Shown here piece by piece: positions 40,296-49,891 of a stretch of 64,000 nucleotides of DNA. A program made the position numbers and the translations under genes. The stretch is from NCBI GenBank assembly GCA_036388895.1, contig DASVQY010000028.1, positions 69,569 to 133,568 of the forward strand, read 5' to 3'. This DNA comes from SXVE01 sp036388895 (lineage in GTDB: Bacteria; Acidobacteriota; Blastocatellia; Pyrinomonadales; Pyrinomonadaceae). Position 1 is the first letter of the stretch. Each line of letters starts with the position of its first letter. The notes below the pieces were generated by a model that saw only the letters and a program-made list of their open reading frames with translations, made no database searches and had not been told where the DNA came from.

Positions 40296-43200
40296 ATGGC
40301 AACAACCGAAGACATTCACGAAAATCCGATGATCGGGCGGCGCATCGGCGTTTACGAGTTAAAACGGGAACTCGGGCGCGGCGGAATGGGCGCGGTTTAT
40401 CTAGCCGAACGCGCCGACGGCGAATTTTATCAAACAGTCGCGGTTAAACTCATCAAACGCGGAATGGATACGGATTTGATTCTGAAACGTTTTCGCCGCG
40501 AACGACAGATTTTAGCCGCGCTCAATCACCCGAACATCGCATATTTTCTCGGCGGAGGTTCGACGCCCGACGGTTTGCCGTATTTCGTAATGGAATACAT
40601 CGAAGGCGCGCCGCTTTACCGCTTTTGCGATGAAAACGGATTGGACGTCAACGAGAAGCTGCGGCTTTTCCGGCAGATTTGCTACGCCGCGCACGCGGCT
40701 CATCAAATCAAGGTTATTCACCGCGATCTGAAACCGTCGAACATACTCGTTAAAGCCAGCGGCAAACCCAAGCTGCTGGATTTCGGCATCGCCAAGGTTT
40801 TAGACCCCGAATTGTCAGTCACCGAAATAGAACCGACCGCAACGCAAATCCGCGTTTTGACGCCCGAGTACGCTTCGCCCGAGCAAATTTGCGGCGATGA
40901 AGTGACGCCCGCATCGGACATTTACAGTCTGGGCGTGATGCTCTACGAGCTTTTGACCGGGCATCGTCCTTATTATTTAAAGAGGCATTTGCCGAGCGAA
41001 GTTTCGCGCGTGATCTGTGAAGAAGAACCGATTCGACCTGCGTCTTTGAAGATTCGTTCTTTGTCAGAGATCAACGAACCGTTTTCGAAAAGCGAATCTG
41101 GAAAGAACAGCTACAAAAACGAATCAATCGGAACTGATCTTGAGAAGATCATCTTGAAAACGCTTAGAAAGAATCCGTCAGAGCGTTATCAATCAGCCGA
41201 AGATTTAGCCGAAGATATTACGAACTTTCTTGAAAATCGTGAAGTCAAAGCCGAATATTTCGCTCCCGCTCCGAAATCGGTTCCCGTCGAGCGTAACGAT
41301 AATCGCTCGATAGCGATTTTGCCTTTCAAAATACTCGGCGCAAAACAAAATGAAGATGCGAGCAGCGAGTTTTTGGGCATCGGTTTGGCGGACGCTTTGA
41401 CGATGCGGCTTTCAAATATTCGCCGTTTTATCGTGCGTCCGACGAGCTCGGTCGTCAGTTTTTCCGGCAATACCGATTCGTTTCTTTCAGGCAGAGAATT
41501 GGGCGTTGAATACGTTGTTGAAGGAAATATTCGCCGCATCGGAGACAGGATTCGCGTTACCGCGCAGCTTTTGGATATAAACAACAATTCGACGCGATGG
41601 GCTGAGAAATTCGACGAAAAATTCACGGACGTTCTCGAATTTGAAGATTTGATTTCCGAGCGCGTCGCGAAATCACTGATTTCGAGCTTGTCAGGCGAAG
41701 AGCTGAAACAAATAAAAAAACGCGGAACGGATAATGTCGAAGCGTACGAAGCATATCTGCGCGGTCGTTACTACTGGAATCAGTTCACGGCTGAAGGTTT
41801 TGCGCGGGCGCTCGCCTGTTATAACCGCGCTGTCGAGATCGCGCCCGATTACGCGCTCGCTTACGCCGGAATTGCCGATTACTATAATTTTCTCGGAGTT
41901 TACGCAATCAAATCGTTCGCCGAAACTTCCGCTGCTTCGAAAAAAGCCGCGCTAAAAGCCATTTCGATTGACGATTCGCTCGCCGAAGCCTACGCCGCCC
42001 TGGGTTTTGCCGCGCAGATGGGCGATTACGATTGGGACGCGGCGGGCGGTTACCTGCGCCGGGCGATAGAATTGAATCCCAACTACGTTATCGGGCGGGT
42101 TTGGTATTGTTATTATCTGGTAATGCGCGGCGAATACGACGAGGCATTCGAGCAAATATACCGCGCGATGGAACTCGACCCGCACACGCCGATTGTTCCA
42201 CAGACGTTGAATTGGACATTATATTATGCCCGGCGCTATGACGAAGCTCTAAATTCGACAATTCGTTTTGTCGAACAAAATCCGAATTACGGGTTGGGCT
42301 ATATTTTTTTATGCTCGGTTTATTGTCACGGCAAACAATACGATGAAGCATTAAAAATGGGCGAGCGCGGAATGAAGCTTCTCGGTCGAAGTTCTTATAC
42401 TTTGTGCTGGCTCGCTTCGGTTTACGCGGCGGCGGGAAATCGCGAAAAAGCATTTTCGCTGCTCGAAGAAATTCGCCAAACGGCTGAGACGCAGTACGTT
42501 TCGCCTTATTTGCTGGCGATGGCGTATTTAAACTTGGGCGATAAGGAAAAAGCGTTCGCTCAATTAAACGAAGCTCTGAAAATACGAGACGGCAGATTGA
42601 ACTGGCTCGGCGTTGATCCCCAGTTTGCCGAATTGCACGGTGATTTTCGCTTTCAGGAAATCTTGCGTCTCACAAACAATCCGCTTTACAAACCGTTCGT
42701 TAACAATGAGAAGGCAGATATTCCGGTCATCGCTGTTCTGCCTCTTAAATCAATGTCTTACGGAAACGGCGAAGATACCGGAGACAAATTTCTCGGTTTC
42801 GGTCTGGCTGATGCGGTGATCACGCGTCTGACAAACATAAAACGCATAATCGTGCGCCCAACCAGTTCGGTGACGCATTATGTGGAAACGGATTTCGATC
42901 CGTTTCGCGCCGGAAACGAGCTTGACGTGGATTATGTTTTAGACGGAAATTTCAGGCGCAGCGGAGAACGTATCCGCGTTTCGATGCAGCTTCTAAACAT
43001 AAAAGAAAACACTGCTCAGTGGGCACAGGTTTTCGATGAAAAATCAACAGACGTGCTTGAACTCGAAGATTCGATTTCCGAACGCGTCGTCAAATCCTTG
43101 GTAACGAGTTTGACCGGCGAGGAGCGCAAAATCCTTACCAAACGCGAGACGAAAAACGCCGAAGCGTACGAAACTTATCTGCGCGGACGTTATTACTGGA

Positions 43201-44117
43201 ACCAATTCACGCCGGATTCGCTTCCGAAAGCGCTTGCCGCATTTGAAAAAGCCATCGAGCTCGACCCGAATTATGCGCTGGCGTATGTCGGGCTGGCGGA
43301 TTTTTACAACTGGGCGATTATTTACGGGATTTTGCCGCCCGCCGAGTTTTATCGAAAAGCAGAAAACGCCGCCCGTCGCGCAATCGAACTCGACAAAGAT
43401 TTGGGCGAAGCCTACGCTTCGCTCGCGCTGATAAAAGAAAGTTTGTGGGATTTTGAAGAAGCCGAACGGCTTTATAAAAAAGCTATCGAATTAAATCCGA
43501 ATTATTCGCTGGCGCACGAATGGTATTCGAGCTGGATGATGGAAATGGGAAGAATCGGGGAAGGTTTGGAAAAAATTAAATATGCCGAATCTCTGAATCC
43601 GCTTTCGACGCGAGCGATGACTATAACCGCCTGGCAATTATACCAGGCTAAGCGTTTTGAAGAAGCAATTAATAAAGCGCGGCAGATCATAGATTTAGAC
43701 GCGAATTACGCGCAGGGTTATTTGCAGCTCGGCAACGCCTTAACTCACGTCGGAAAAACCAACGAAGCCGTCGTTCAGGCGCGAAAAGGCGCCGAATTGA
43801 TGCCCGATTCGGCTTTGCCTAAATATTCGTTGTGTTTTGCGCTTGTCGCGGCGGGGCGGCGGGAAGAAGCGCGGGAAGTTTTACGAGAAATGAAAGAACT
43901 AGCTGCCAGAACTTACGTCAAGCCGTATTTTCTGGCGATGGGACACGTCGCGCTCGAAGAATACGACGCGGCTTTCGAGTATTTTGAACAAATGTTCGCC
44001 GAACGCGACCCTTGGATTACGTGGTTCGGTACCGAGCCGAAGCTCGACGTGCTGCGCGAAGACCCGCGTTTCATTAAGCTTTTCCGCAGCACCGGCAATC
44101 CGTTTGCCTTTCGGTAA
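40296..44117 (+). CDS. Ser/Thr protein kinase fused to two TolB-like/TPR modules
   Basis: A 1273-residue protein without membrane segments. Residues 18-320 form a complete Hanks-type kinase: GRGGMGAV (27-34), Lys51 in VAVKL, the catalytic loop HRDLKPSN (142-149), the metal motif DFG (162-164) and the APE-like PEYASPEQ. Two homologous modules follow at about 338-797 and 810-1273. Each starts with a TolB-N-like domain (SIAILPFKIL / VIAVLPLKSM, FLGIGLADA / FLGFGLADA, RPTSSV in both) and continues with TPRs beginning at EAYEAYLRGRYYWNQFT / EAYETYLRGRYYWNQFT. The modules are similar but clearly diverged. Targets are unknown; a role as a cytosolic signalling scaffold is inferred. Confidence 0.93.
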   Translation: MATTEDIHENPMIGRRIGVYELKRELGRGGMGAVYLAERADGEFYQTVAVKLIKRGMDTDLILKRFRRERQILAALNHPNIAYFLGGGSTPDGLPYFVMEYIEGAPLYRFCDENGLDVNEKLRLFRQICYAAHAAHQIKVIHRDLKPSNILVKASGKPKLLDFGIAKVLDPELSVTEIEPTATQIRVLTPEYASPEQICGDEVTPASDIYSLGVMLYELLTGHRPYYLKRHLPSEVSRVICEEEPIRPASLKIRSLSEINEPFSKSESGKNSYKNESIGTDLEKIILKTLRKNPSERYQSAEDLAEDITNFLENREVKAEYFAPAPKSVPVERNDNRSIAILPFKILGAKQNEDASSEFLGIGLADALTMRLSNIRRFIVRPTSSVVSFSGNTDSFLSGRELGVEYVVEGNIRRIGDRIRVTAQLLDINNNSTRWAEKFDEKFTDVLEFEDLISERVAKSLISSLSGEELKQIKKRGTDNVEAYEAYLRGRYYWNQFTAEGFARALACYNRAVEIAPDYALAYAGIADYYNFLGVYAIKSFAETSAASKKAALKAISIDDSLAEAYAALGFAAQMGDYDWDAAGGYLRRAIELNPNYVIGRVWYCYYLVMRGEYDEAFEQIYRAMELDPHTPIVPQTLNWTLYYARRYDEALNSTIRFVEQNPNYGLGYIFLCSVYCHGKQYDEALKMGERGMKLLGRSSYTLCWLASVYAAAGNREKAFSLLEEIRQTAETQYVSPYLLAMAYLNLGDKEKAFAQLNEALKIRDGRLNWLGVDPQFAELHGDFRFQEILRLTNNPLYKPFVNNEKADIPVIAVLPLKSMSYGNGEDTGDKFLGFGLADAVITRLTNIKRIIVRPTSSVTHYVETDFDPFRAGNELDVDYVLDGNFRRSGERIRVSMQLLNIKENTAQWAQVFDEKSTDVLELEDSISERVVKSLVTSLTGEERKILTKRETKNAEAYETYLRGRYYWNQFTPDSLPKALAAFEKAIELDPNYALAYVGLADFYNWAIIYGILPPAEFYRKAENAARRAIELDKDLGEAYASLALIKESLWDFEEAERLYKKAIELNPNYSLAHEWYSSWMMEMGRIGEGLEKIKYAESLNPLSTRAMTITAWQLYQAKRFEEAINKARQIIDLDANYAQGYLQLGNALTHVGKTNEAVVQARKGAELMPDSALPKYSLCFALVAAGRREEAREVLREMKELAARTYVKPYFLAMGHVALEEYDAAFEYFEQMFAERDPWITWFGTEPKLDVLREDPRFIKLFRSTGNPFAFR

Positions 44118-44130
44118 AAATCCTTGATTA

Positions 44131-44664
44131 TCAGAGAAATTCGGAAACTTTGCCGGTCTTGACGAACGAGCCGATTATATCGGTCAGCGTGTGACTCGCC
44201 GCGCCGAGCCAAAGCCCTATGAAAACAGCCGGAAAGGAGTTTTCTCCGACGTTCGTCCGAACGTATTCGCCGATTCGCTGCCACGTTTTTGTAAATTCCA
44301 GAAGGTTCGGCAATTCGTTACCGTTGAAAATCGAAATCAAATAAACCGCTGAAAATGACAAAAGCGTCAGAACGCCCATAAAGTAAACGACGCGCAAAAA
44401 AGTTCCGAAAACAAGTCCGTGCGACCAGCGAGAGCGATGTTTGAAAAACGCTTGATACGGGTACCACAAAAACCGAAAAATGCTCCATCGCGTGTATTGC
44501 TTGCTCATCGTATCCAAATCGGGACCGAACATCAGACCGCCGACGAGAAAAGCGATTGTGACGACTACGGCAACTGGCAAGTTCTCCGAAACTTTCCACG
44601 ACGCCGCGAAAACGGGCGCGGCAAAAAAGAATGTAACGGCATCGTGTGTTTTTCCTGAAGGCAT
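44131..44664 (-). CDS. DUF2227-like membrane protein
   Basis: A 177-residue membrane protein of the DUF2227/YbcI-like group of putative metal-binding proteins. The family start MPSGKTHDAVTFFFAAPVFA has the conserved His. GGLMFGPDLDTMSKQYTRWS and KHRSRWSHGLVFGTFLRVVY supply the conserved Asp, Arg and His residues. ASHTLTDIIGSF near the C-terminus completes the pattern of His/Asp between three or four helices, as in LexA-independent YdjM-like hydrolases. Function unknown. It converges on the kinase gene with only 13 bases between. Confidence 0.82.
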   Translation of the reverse strand: MPSGKTHDAVTFFFAAPVFAASWKVSENLPVAVVVTIAFLVGGLMFGPDLDTMSKQYTRWSIFRFLWYPYQAFFKHRSRWSHGLVFGTFLRVVYFMGVLTLLSFSAVYLISIFNGNELPNLLEFTKTWQRIGEYVRTNVGENSFPAVFIGLWLGAASHTLTDIIGSFVKTGKVSEFL

Positions 44665-44759
44665 TTCGATTTTGGATTTTGGATTTTGGATTTAACTCGC
44701 CTGATTTGCGAAAAAGCAGCGGCAAATTATTGTAACTGAAAGTTTTACTATTTCAAATA

Positions 44760-45491
44760 CTATTTCAAACAAAAATCGGCGACGAGCGGCAGATGATCGG
44801 AGGCGACGAGCGCGAGACGTGTCCGGTGAATAAACGCGTTTTCGATTTTCAGATGATTATCGTAATAAATGTGATCGAGATGCAAAAACGGAAGTATTCC
44901 CGGATAAGTCCGTTTTCTGGGCAGGTGTTCGCGTAAATCAGCCGAGCGAAAATGGTTTTTTAGAAGACGCGATGTAAGCCCTTGCGTCCATTCGTTAAAA
45001 TCGCCGAGCATTATGCGCGGCGCGAAATGATGGCGATTCAAAATTTCCGCGTCGAGCAGTCGAATCGCCTGTTTGCGCCGCTCGAAAAAGGCGGTTCCGA
45101 GATGAATATTGTAAATGTGCAGGTAATCGTTTGAATTGATTTTTACGTCCGCGTGCAGACATCCGCGCGGCTCGCGCCCGGGAACGCTTATGTCGTGATT
45201 TTTCGTTTCGGTAATCGGGAAACGCGATAAAACCACATTGCCGTAAACGCCGCCGAAATGCTTGCGATTTTCGCCCATGCAGTAATCAAAGCCCAGTTCT
45301 TCGGCGATGAATCGCGCTTGATTTTCACGCGCCGTGCCGTTTTGCACCGAAACGACTTCCTGCAAAGCGATAATATCGGCATTAATTTCGCGCAGTACAT
45401 CGGCTATTCGCAAAGGACTCGTCTGCAAATCCAAACCTTTGCATTTGTGAACGTTATAAGTTGCAATCCGAAAAGTATCCTTCATTTTCAA
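44760..45491 (-). CDS. Endonuclease/exonuclease/phosphatase family protein
   Basis: A 243-residue EEP-fold hydrolase. The fold landmarks are RIATYNVHKCKGLD (Asn metal/phosphate residue), IIALQEVV (Glu metal ligand), YNIHLGTAFFERRKQA, IMLGDFNEWT (Asp/Asn pair) and the closing His in LVASDHLPLVADF. There is no signal peptide. Such proteins cleave DNA, phospholipid head groups or nucleotides. Because it is encoded 60 bases downstream of the cardiolipin synthase gene on the same strand, a role in lipid metabolism is conceivable; in other genomes similar EEP genes also pair with PLD-type synthases. Confidence 0.85.
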   Translation of the reverse strand: MKMKDTFRIATYNVHKCKGLDLQTSPLRIADVLREINADIIALQEVVSVQNGTARENQARFIAEELGFDYCMGENRKHFGGVYGNVVLSRFPITETKNHDISVPGREPRGCLHADVKINSNDYLHIYNIHLGTAFFERRKQAIRLLDAEILNRHHFAPRIMLGDFNEWTQGLTSRLLKNHFRSADLREHLPRKRTYPGILPFLHLDHIYYDNHLKIENAFIHRTRLALVASDHLPLVADFCLK

Positions 45492-45551
45492 AGCGCAAAC
45501 GCATCAATCGGCGATTATTGTCCCAAAAACAGAAATTCAAAGAGAAAAAAT

Positions 45552-47135
45552 TTACCTTAAATCGCCAGTTGTATTGCTCGTTTTAGCATCGTCATCGCCG
45601 TTAATTAACCTTTGTTGATTCATTTCAATCGGCGGTTTCGTTTCATTCGATGAATTTTCATTCTGCTCGTTTTGCTTGAAAAGCTGATAAGAATTAATAA
45701 ACAGCGAAACGGCAAGCCAGACGAAAATAACTCCGAGCGGAATCGCCAGAACGCTCGGGAAAAATATGGCGATGACGCCTGTAATCAAAAGGATTCCGCC
45801 GCCGAACAAATTGATTTTGGCTTCCATCATTCCGAGCGGGCGTTTTTTATTGCTCGAAATTGACGAGCCGAGCGCGCTGCCGATTGTAATCGCCGACGGC
45901 GCGAACCGCGCGGAAGTGGCTGAACTCGTTCTCTTAGGTTTTTTTCTTTCTTTTACCGGTCGCGCTTTATTATTTCCTCCCAAACAAATCTCGGTCGCAT
46001 TTCCCAAATCGGCGAGATACATTTCCTGCATTTGCCGCCCGAAATTTTTGTCTTCTATAATCACGTCAATTTCGCAATTCGTCAGCCAGCTCGCGATATT
46101 GAGATTTGTCGAACCGACGCGCGACCAGAAACCGTCTATCACGGCAGTTTTCGCGTGCAGCATCGGACCGTTCCATTCGTAAATTCTCACGCCGCTTTCC
46201 AGTAAACTTCGATAACCGGAACGCGAAATCGCCTGCATCACCGGAATATCCGTCGCCGCCGGAAGAAGCAGCCGCACGTCAACGCCGTCTGACGCTGCCG
46301 AGCGCAAAGTTTCGATATAAGCGTTCGTTCCCGCAAAATAAGCGTCGGTCAGCCATAAAGTTTCCCGCGACAAAGCCGCGACCATTTGATCGAGCCGGTA
46401 AACTCTTGCATTTCCCGGCTTTGTTGCTACAACGCGCAGATTTACGTCGCCCGCGTCTTCTAAACTCGTTTCATCGGCAACTTGTTTTTCCGGGATTACC
46501 GAGCCCATATCGTCCCAAACATCGGCGAAAGCGCGATCAACGTAAGCGACCGATCTGCCGCGCAGCTCGACGCCCGTATCGCGCCACGGTTCGATGCCTT
46601 TTTCCGGCTCTCCAGCCCACATCTGACCAACGCAAAGCCCTGTAACAAATGAAATTTTTCCGTCAACCGTCAGAGTCTTTCGATGATCGCGCGTTATCCA
46701 TCCGAGGGGACGAACGAAACTGAACGAATTGAAACAGCGCACTTCAACGCCGCCTTCGCGCAGACGCTGCCAGTATTTCCGGGAAGTTTTCCCGAATCCG
46801 CCCATCCAATCGTAAATCACTCGAACTCGAACGCCTTCTTTCGCTTTTTTTATCAGCGCGTCGGCGAAAAGATGCCCCTGCGCGTCCTCGTGAATGATGT
46901 AACTTTCAAAATGAATCGTTTTTTCCGCCGCTTCAATCGCCGCCAGCCACGCCGGGTAATTTTCGGCGGCGTCTTTGAGCAGACGAACGCCGTTGCCCCG
47001 GACGAGCGGCGTTTCGGCGATCCGCGAAAACGCTTCTTCGGGCAGAAGGTCTTTGAGCGAACGCTCGCGCCTGCTCAACCTGTTTTCAAAGCGCGTTTCG
47101 ATTTTTATTTCTCGACGTTCTTCGGTTTTCAGCAT
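45552..47135 (-). CDS. cls: Cardiolipin synthase-like PLD enzyme with C-terminal membrane helices
   Basis: A 527-residue phospholipase-D superfamily protein with two HKD motifs: first RDHRKTLTVDGKISFVTG (His151), second MLHAKTAVIDGFWSRVGSTN (His328). HxKx4D is intact in both, so it is predicted active in condensing two phosphatidylglycerols or in a related transphosphatidylation. It lacks the N-terminal membrane helices of ClsA, as ClsB does, but adds a roughly 150-residue tail: a basic linker (ARPVKERKKPKRTSS), two membrane helices at about 440-490 and a polar Asn/Gln-rich end. That tail is unusual and may anchor the enzyme. The next gene on the strand is the EEP-family protein. Confidence 0.88.
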   Translation of the reverse strand: MLKTEERREIKIETRFENRLSRRERSLKDLLPEEAFSRIAETPLVRGNGVRLLKDAAENYPAWLAAIEAAEKTIHFESYIIHEDAQGHLFADALIKKAKEGVRVRVIYDWMGGFGKTSRKYWQRLREGGVEVRCFNSFSFVRPLGWITRDHRKTLTVDGKISFVTGLCVGQMWAGEPEKGIEPWRDTGVELRGRSVAYVDRAFADVWDDMGSVIPEKQVADETSLEDAGDVNLRVVATKPGNARVYRLDQMVAALSRETLWLTDAYFAGTNAYIETLRSAASDGVDVRLLLPAATDIPVMQAISRSGYRSLLESGVRIYEWNGPMLHAKTAVIDGFWSRVGSTNLNIASWLTNCEIDVIIEDKNFGRQMQEMYLADLGNATEICLGGNNKARPVKERKKPKRTSSATSARFAPSAITIGSALGSSISSNKKRPLGMMEAKINLFGGGILLITGVIAIFFPSVLAIPLGVIFVWLAVSLFINSYQLFKQNEQNENSSNETKPPIEMNQQRLINGDDDAKTSNTTGDLR

Positions 47136-47319
47136 AAGTTTTTCCGCCGTCTAAATTATTACTCAAAATAAATGGTTTTTGAAACAAATTTCTATATTTT
47201 CAAAACCGCGAGCGCGAAATCGGCTTCTTCGACCGGCGCGCAATCCGATTAATTTTTGTTTGCAATCTGCCTTTCGCTTTGGCAACTTGCCAATGAAATA
47301 TGCCGAAAACAGCGGTTTT

Positions 47320-47328
47320 TGTTACAAT
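47320..47328 (+). promoter_or_regulatory. Extended -10 promoter of mqnP
   Basis: TGTTACAAT (TG-N-TACAAT, -10 at 47323-47328), identical to the box before carD. Transcription would start near 47335, 53 bases before ATG 47388. Confidence 0.5.
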
Positions 47329-47387
47329 TTACGTTTGGCAAAATATTTGCTTTTCTTATTTTCAAGTCCTGCAACGACCAAACAAAA

Positions 47388-48263
47388 ATGAATTCTTTCT
47401 CGACAAAATTAAAAACGACGCTTCGGATGATAAAGTTCGAGCACACGCTGTTTGCGCTTCCGTTCGCTTTTCTCGGCGCGGTCTTGGCGGCTGACGGATT
47501 GCCGTCTTTGTGGCAGATCTTATGGATAACGGTCGCAATGTTCGGCGCACGCAGCGCCGCAATGACTTTCAATAGAATAATTGACAGAAAATTCGACGCC
47601 GCGAATCCGCGCACGGCGAACCGCGAATTGCCTTCGGGAAAACTTTCCGTAAATTTCGCGTGGGCATTTTTTATTGTTTCGGTCGTTTTGTTTGAAATCG
47701 CCGCTTACGCCTTAAACTGGCTGACTTTCGCGCTCTCGCCCATCGCGCTTTTGAGCGTTCTCGGTTATTCATACGCGAAAAGATTTACATCTCTCGCGCA
47801 TCTAATTTTAGGCTGGAGTTTGGCAATCAGTCCTACCGCCGCGTGGATTGCCGTTCGCGGAGCGATTGATTCGGAAGTGCCGCTGCTTTTATCGCTTCTC
47901 GTAATGATGTGGACAGCCGGTTTCGACGTTTTATACGCGTGTCAGGATTACGAATATGATAAAAAAGCCGGTCTGCGCTCAATTCCGGCACGTTTCGGCA
48001 TTAAAAATTCGCTTTTCATCGCCCGAATTTTCCATGCACAGGCTTTTTTCGTTTTGATTTTGCTTTATCTGATTACCAATTTAGGCTGGCTCGCCTTCAT
48101 CGGCGTTGCAGCAGTCGGCGCATTGATGATTTACCAGCACACGCTCGTCAAACCGAACGATTTATCGCGAATGAACGCCGCGTTTTTTACGACCAATGCT
48201 TTCGTCAGCGTGATTTTATTTTTAACATTCGGCGGCGCTGTTTTTGTCGCTAAGTATTTTTAG
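47388..48263 (+). CDS. mqnP: UbiA-type prenyltransferase of the futalosine menaquinone pathway
   Basis: A 291-residue, nine-helix UbiA-family enzyme that attaches a polyprenyl chain to an aromatic acid. The two Asp-rich motifs are NRIIDRKFDAANPRTANREL (first, including NxxxDxxxD) and DYEYDKKAGLRSIPARFG (second). KFEHTLFALPFAFLGAVLA at the N-terminus is the pattern of the MqnP and UbiA group. The frame is open back to 47256, but ATG 47388 has the conserved start. Assignment to menaquinone rather than ubiquinone is inferred from the nearby mqnE and from the expected menaquinone in this phylum. It is followed at once by the DUF2071 gene. Confidence 0.85.
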   Translation: MNSFSTKLKTTLRMIKFEHTLFALPFAFLGAVLAADGLPSLWQILWITVAMFGARSAAMTFNRIIDRKFDAANPRTANRELPSGKLSVNFAWAFFIVSVVLFEIAAYALNWLTFALSPIALLSVLGYSYAKRFTSLAHLILGWSLAISPTAAWIAVRGAIDSEVPLLLSLLVMMWTAGFDVLYACQDYEYDKKAGLRSIPARFGIKNSLFIARIFHAQAFFVLILLYLITNLGWLAFIGVAAVGALMIYQHTLVKPNDLSRMNAAFFTTNAFVSVILFLTFGGAVFVAKYF

Positions 48264-48268
48264 TAGAA

Positions 48269-48997
48269 ATGAAAATCCCAACTCTACAAGGTGTTATTAA
48301 ACGAAGAATTTTAGTAAATTACCGCGCTAAACCGGAAACAATACAAAAACTTTTGCCAAAAGGTTTCCGTCCAAAACTATACAAAGGAAAAGCAATTGCA
48401 GGAATTTGCTTGATTAGACTTGAACACATTCGCCCGAAATATACGCCCGAATTTGTCGGCACATCAAGCGAAAATGCCGCGCACCGCATTGCGGTTTTAT
48501 GGAAGGATGAAAATGGCAAAACAAACGAGGGCGTTTACATTCCGCGCCGCGATACAAATTCTTTTATCAATTCGACAATCGGCGGAAAGCTGTTTCCGGG
48601 CGAACATCATAAAGCCAACTTTGATGTTTCAGAAAATGGAAATGAAATAAATTTTTCGATGAAATCCGAAGATGGAACAGTGTCGATCAAATTTGCCGGA
48701 ACAAAATTCATAAAATTCCGTGAAAATTCTGTTTTCTCTTCACTAATCGAAGCATCAAACTTTTTTGAAAAAGGCTCGCTCGGATATTCCGCAACAAAAG
48801 ACGAAAAGAATTTAGACGGAATAATTTTGGACATAAAAAATTGGAAAGTTGAACCGCTCGAAATAGATTTTGTTGAATCAAGTTTTTATGATGATGAAAC
48901 AATTTTCCCGAAAGGCACAATCGAATTTGACCACGCCTTATTTATGAAAGACATCTCACACGAATGGTATAGTGCACAGAGTTTTGAGCTGAAATAA
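48269..48997 (+). CDS. DUF2071-like protein (YqjF family)
   Basis: A 242-residue soluble protein related to the DUF2071/YqjF and acetoacetate-decarboxylase-like fold. The start (LQGVIKRRILVNYRAKPETI, then KLLPKGFRPKLYKGKAIAGI) is typical, as are LIRLEHIRPKYTPEFVGTSS and the ending DHALFMKDISHEWYSAQSF. Function unknown. Compared with neighbours it uses more AT-rich codons and has a higher Lys content, which could hint at a different history. It starts five bases after mqnP, so the two are co-transcribed. Confidence 0.7.
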   Translation: MKIPTLQGVIKRRILVNYRAKPETIQKLLPKGFRPKLYKGKAIAGICLIRLEHIRPKYTPEFVGTSSENAAHRIAVLWKDENGKTNEGVYIPRRDTNSFINSTIGGKLFPGEHHKANFDVSENGNEINFSMKSEDGTVSIKFAGTKFIKFRENSVFSSLIEASNFFEKGSLGYSATKDEKNLDGIILDIKNWKVEPLEIDFVESSFYDDETIFPKGTIEFDHALFMKDISHEWYSAQSFELK

Positions 48998-49099
48998 TTT
49001 CCAAACAAGCCTTTAACAATTGACAAAGGCATTAATTCATTCAAACCAATGATTTCAAGGCGATTGTAGAAATTATCAATTTAATTATCTTTTATTGTT

Positions 49100-49891
49100 T
49101 TAATAAATCTTCCAAATAAATGAAATCACAACGACAAAAAGGCTCACATAAGCGCTGATTTTCAGCCATTCGGGAACTTTCATTCCGTTATTCTTTAACG
49201 TGTCGGTCGCGTCAGTTTCATTTTTGTCTTTTATTTTGCCGAGAATTTTTCTGTATTCGAAAATTATTTTCAGCCAACCAAGCGTGAAGACGAAAATTAA
49301 TGCGTAAAAAATAAAGGGAATTCGGTTTCCGTAAAATAAACCTAAGAAAATTATTTGCAAAGCGATTCCGCTAAAAAATACTAATTGCCATGCGAAATTC
49401 ATCGCTCGGTGCAGACCGAGCGCGACGATTATTGTGTTTAATCCGGCGTTTCTGTCCTCGATGTAATCTTCTGCCGTGTTGAGCATTATTATTCCCATTT
49501 GATGCAAACCGTAAGCGGCGAAAAGCGCGAGTTGAAGCAAGTAGGGAAAGCCGTTGGTGATTATCGCAACATAAATCATCGGACCGAAAAATATGATTGT
49601 CCAGAGACATAATAATTGCCACAAGCCTTTCGATTTGAATTTAAAGGGTTTTATCGAATATTGCAGCCCGAGAAGAATCCCGAAAATCGTCAGCGGAATG
49701 AGATAAAGCCGCCCGCTCAAAACGCTCGCCCAAATCGTTAAACCGAGAGCGGCAATTCCCGATAAAACGATTTGCGCCAGAACATTTCGTTTTCCGAGTT
49801 CATAAACGGCGTTCGACAGATGGCTTTTGTAAATCGCGTCAAGTTCATAATCGGAGTAGCAATTTATCATATCGCCGATATTGAAAAGCAA
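49100..49891 (-). CDS. UbiA family prenyltransferase, apparently shortened at the N-terminus
   Basis: A 263-residue membrane protein of the UbiA superfamily with its first Asp motif (DMINCYSDYELDAIYKSHLS, NxxxDxxxD) close to the N-terminus. About eight helices follow, and TAEDYIEDRNAGLNTII lies in the position of the second motif. The only start is a TTG at 49891. The reading frame continues upstream without a stop for about 34 codons that also read like family sequence (VSGVGPIFLSLVSYG), then meets TAA at 49991-49993; before it the frame shows NLKWNNT. A full-length enzyme would have another helix there, so the 5' end may be damaged by a nonsense mutation. Confidence 0.65.
   Translation of the reverse strand: MLFNIGDMINCYSDYELDAIYKSHLSNAVYELGKRNVLAQIVLSGIAALGLTIWASVLSGRLYLIPLTIFGILLGLQYSIKPFKFKSKGLWQLLCLWTIIFFGPMIYVAIITNGFPYLLQLALFAAYGLHQMGIIMLNTAEDYIEDRNAGLNTIIVALGLHRAMNFAWQLVFFSGIALQIIFLGLFYGNRIPFIFYALIFVFTLGWLKIIFEYRKILGKIKDKNETDATDTLKNNGMKVPEWLKISAYVSLFVVVISFIWKIY

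Noticed and set aside
46106..46645. 179-codon plus-strand frame inside the cardiolipin synthase gene
   Set aside because: Arg- and Pro-rich shadow of a conserved PLD protein on the other strand.
47256..47387. 44-residue N-terminal extension of MqnP
   Set aside because: The predicted promoter at 47320-47328 lies inside it and family similarity begins at 47388.
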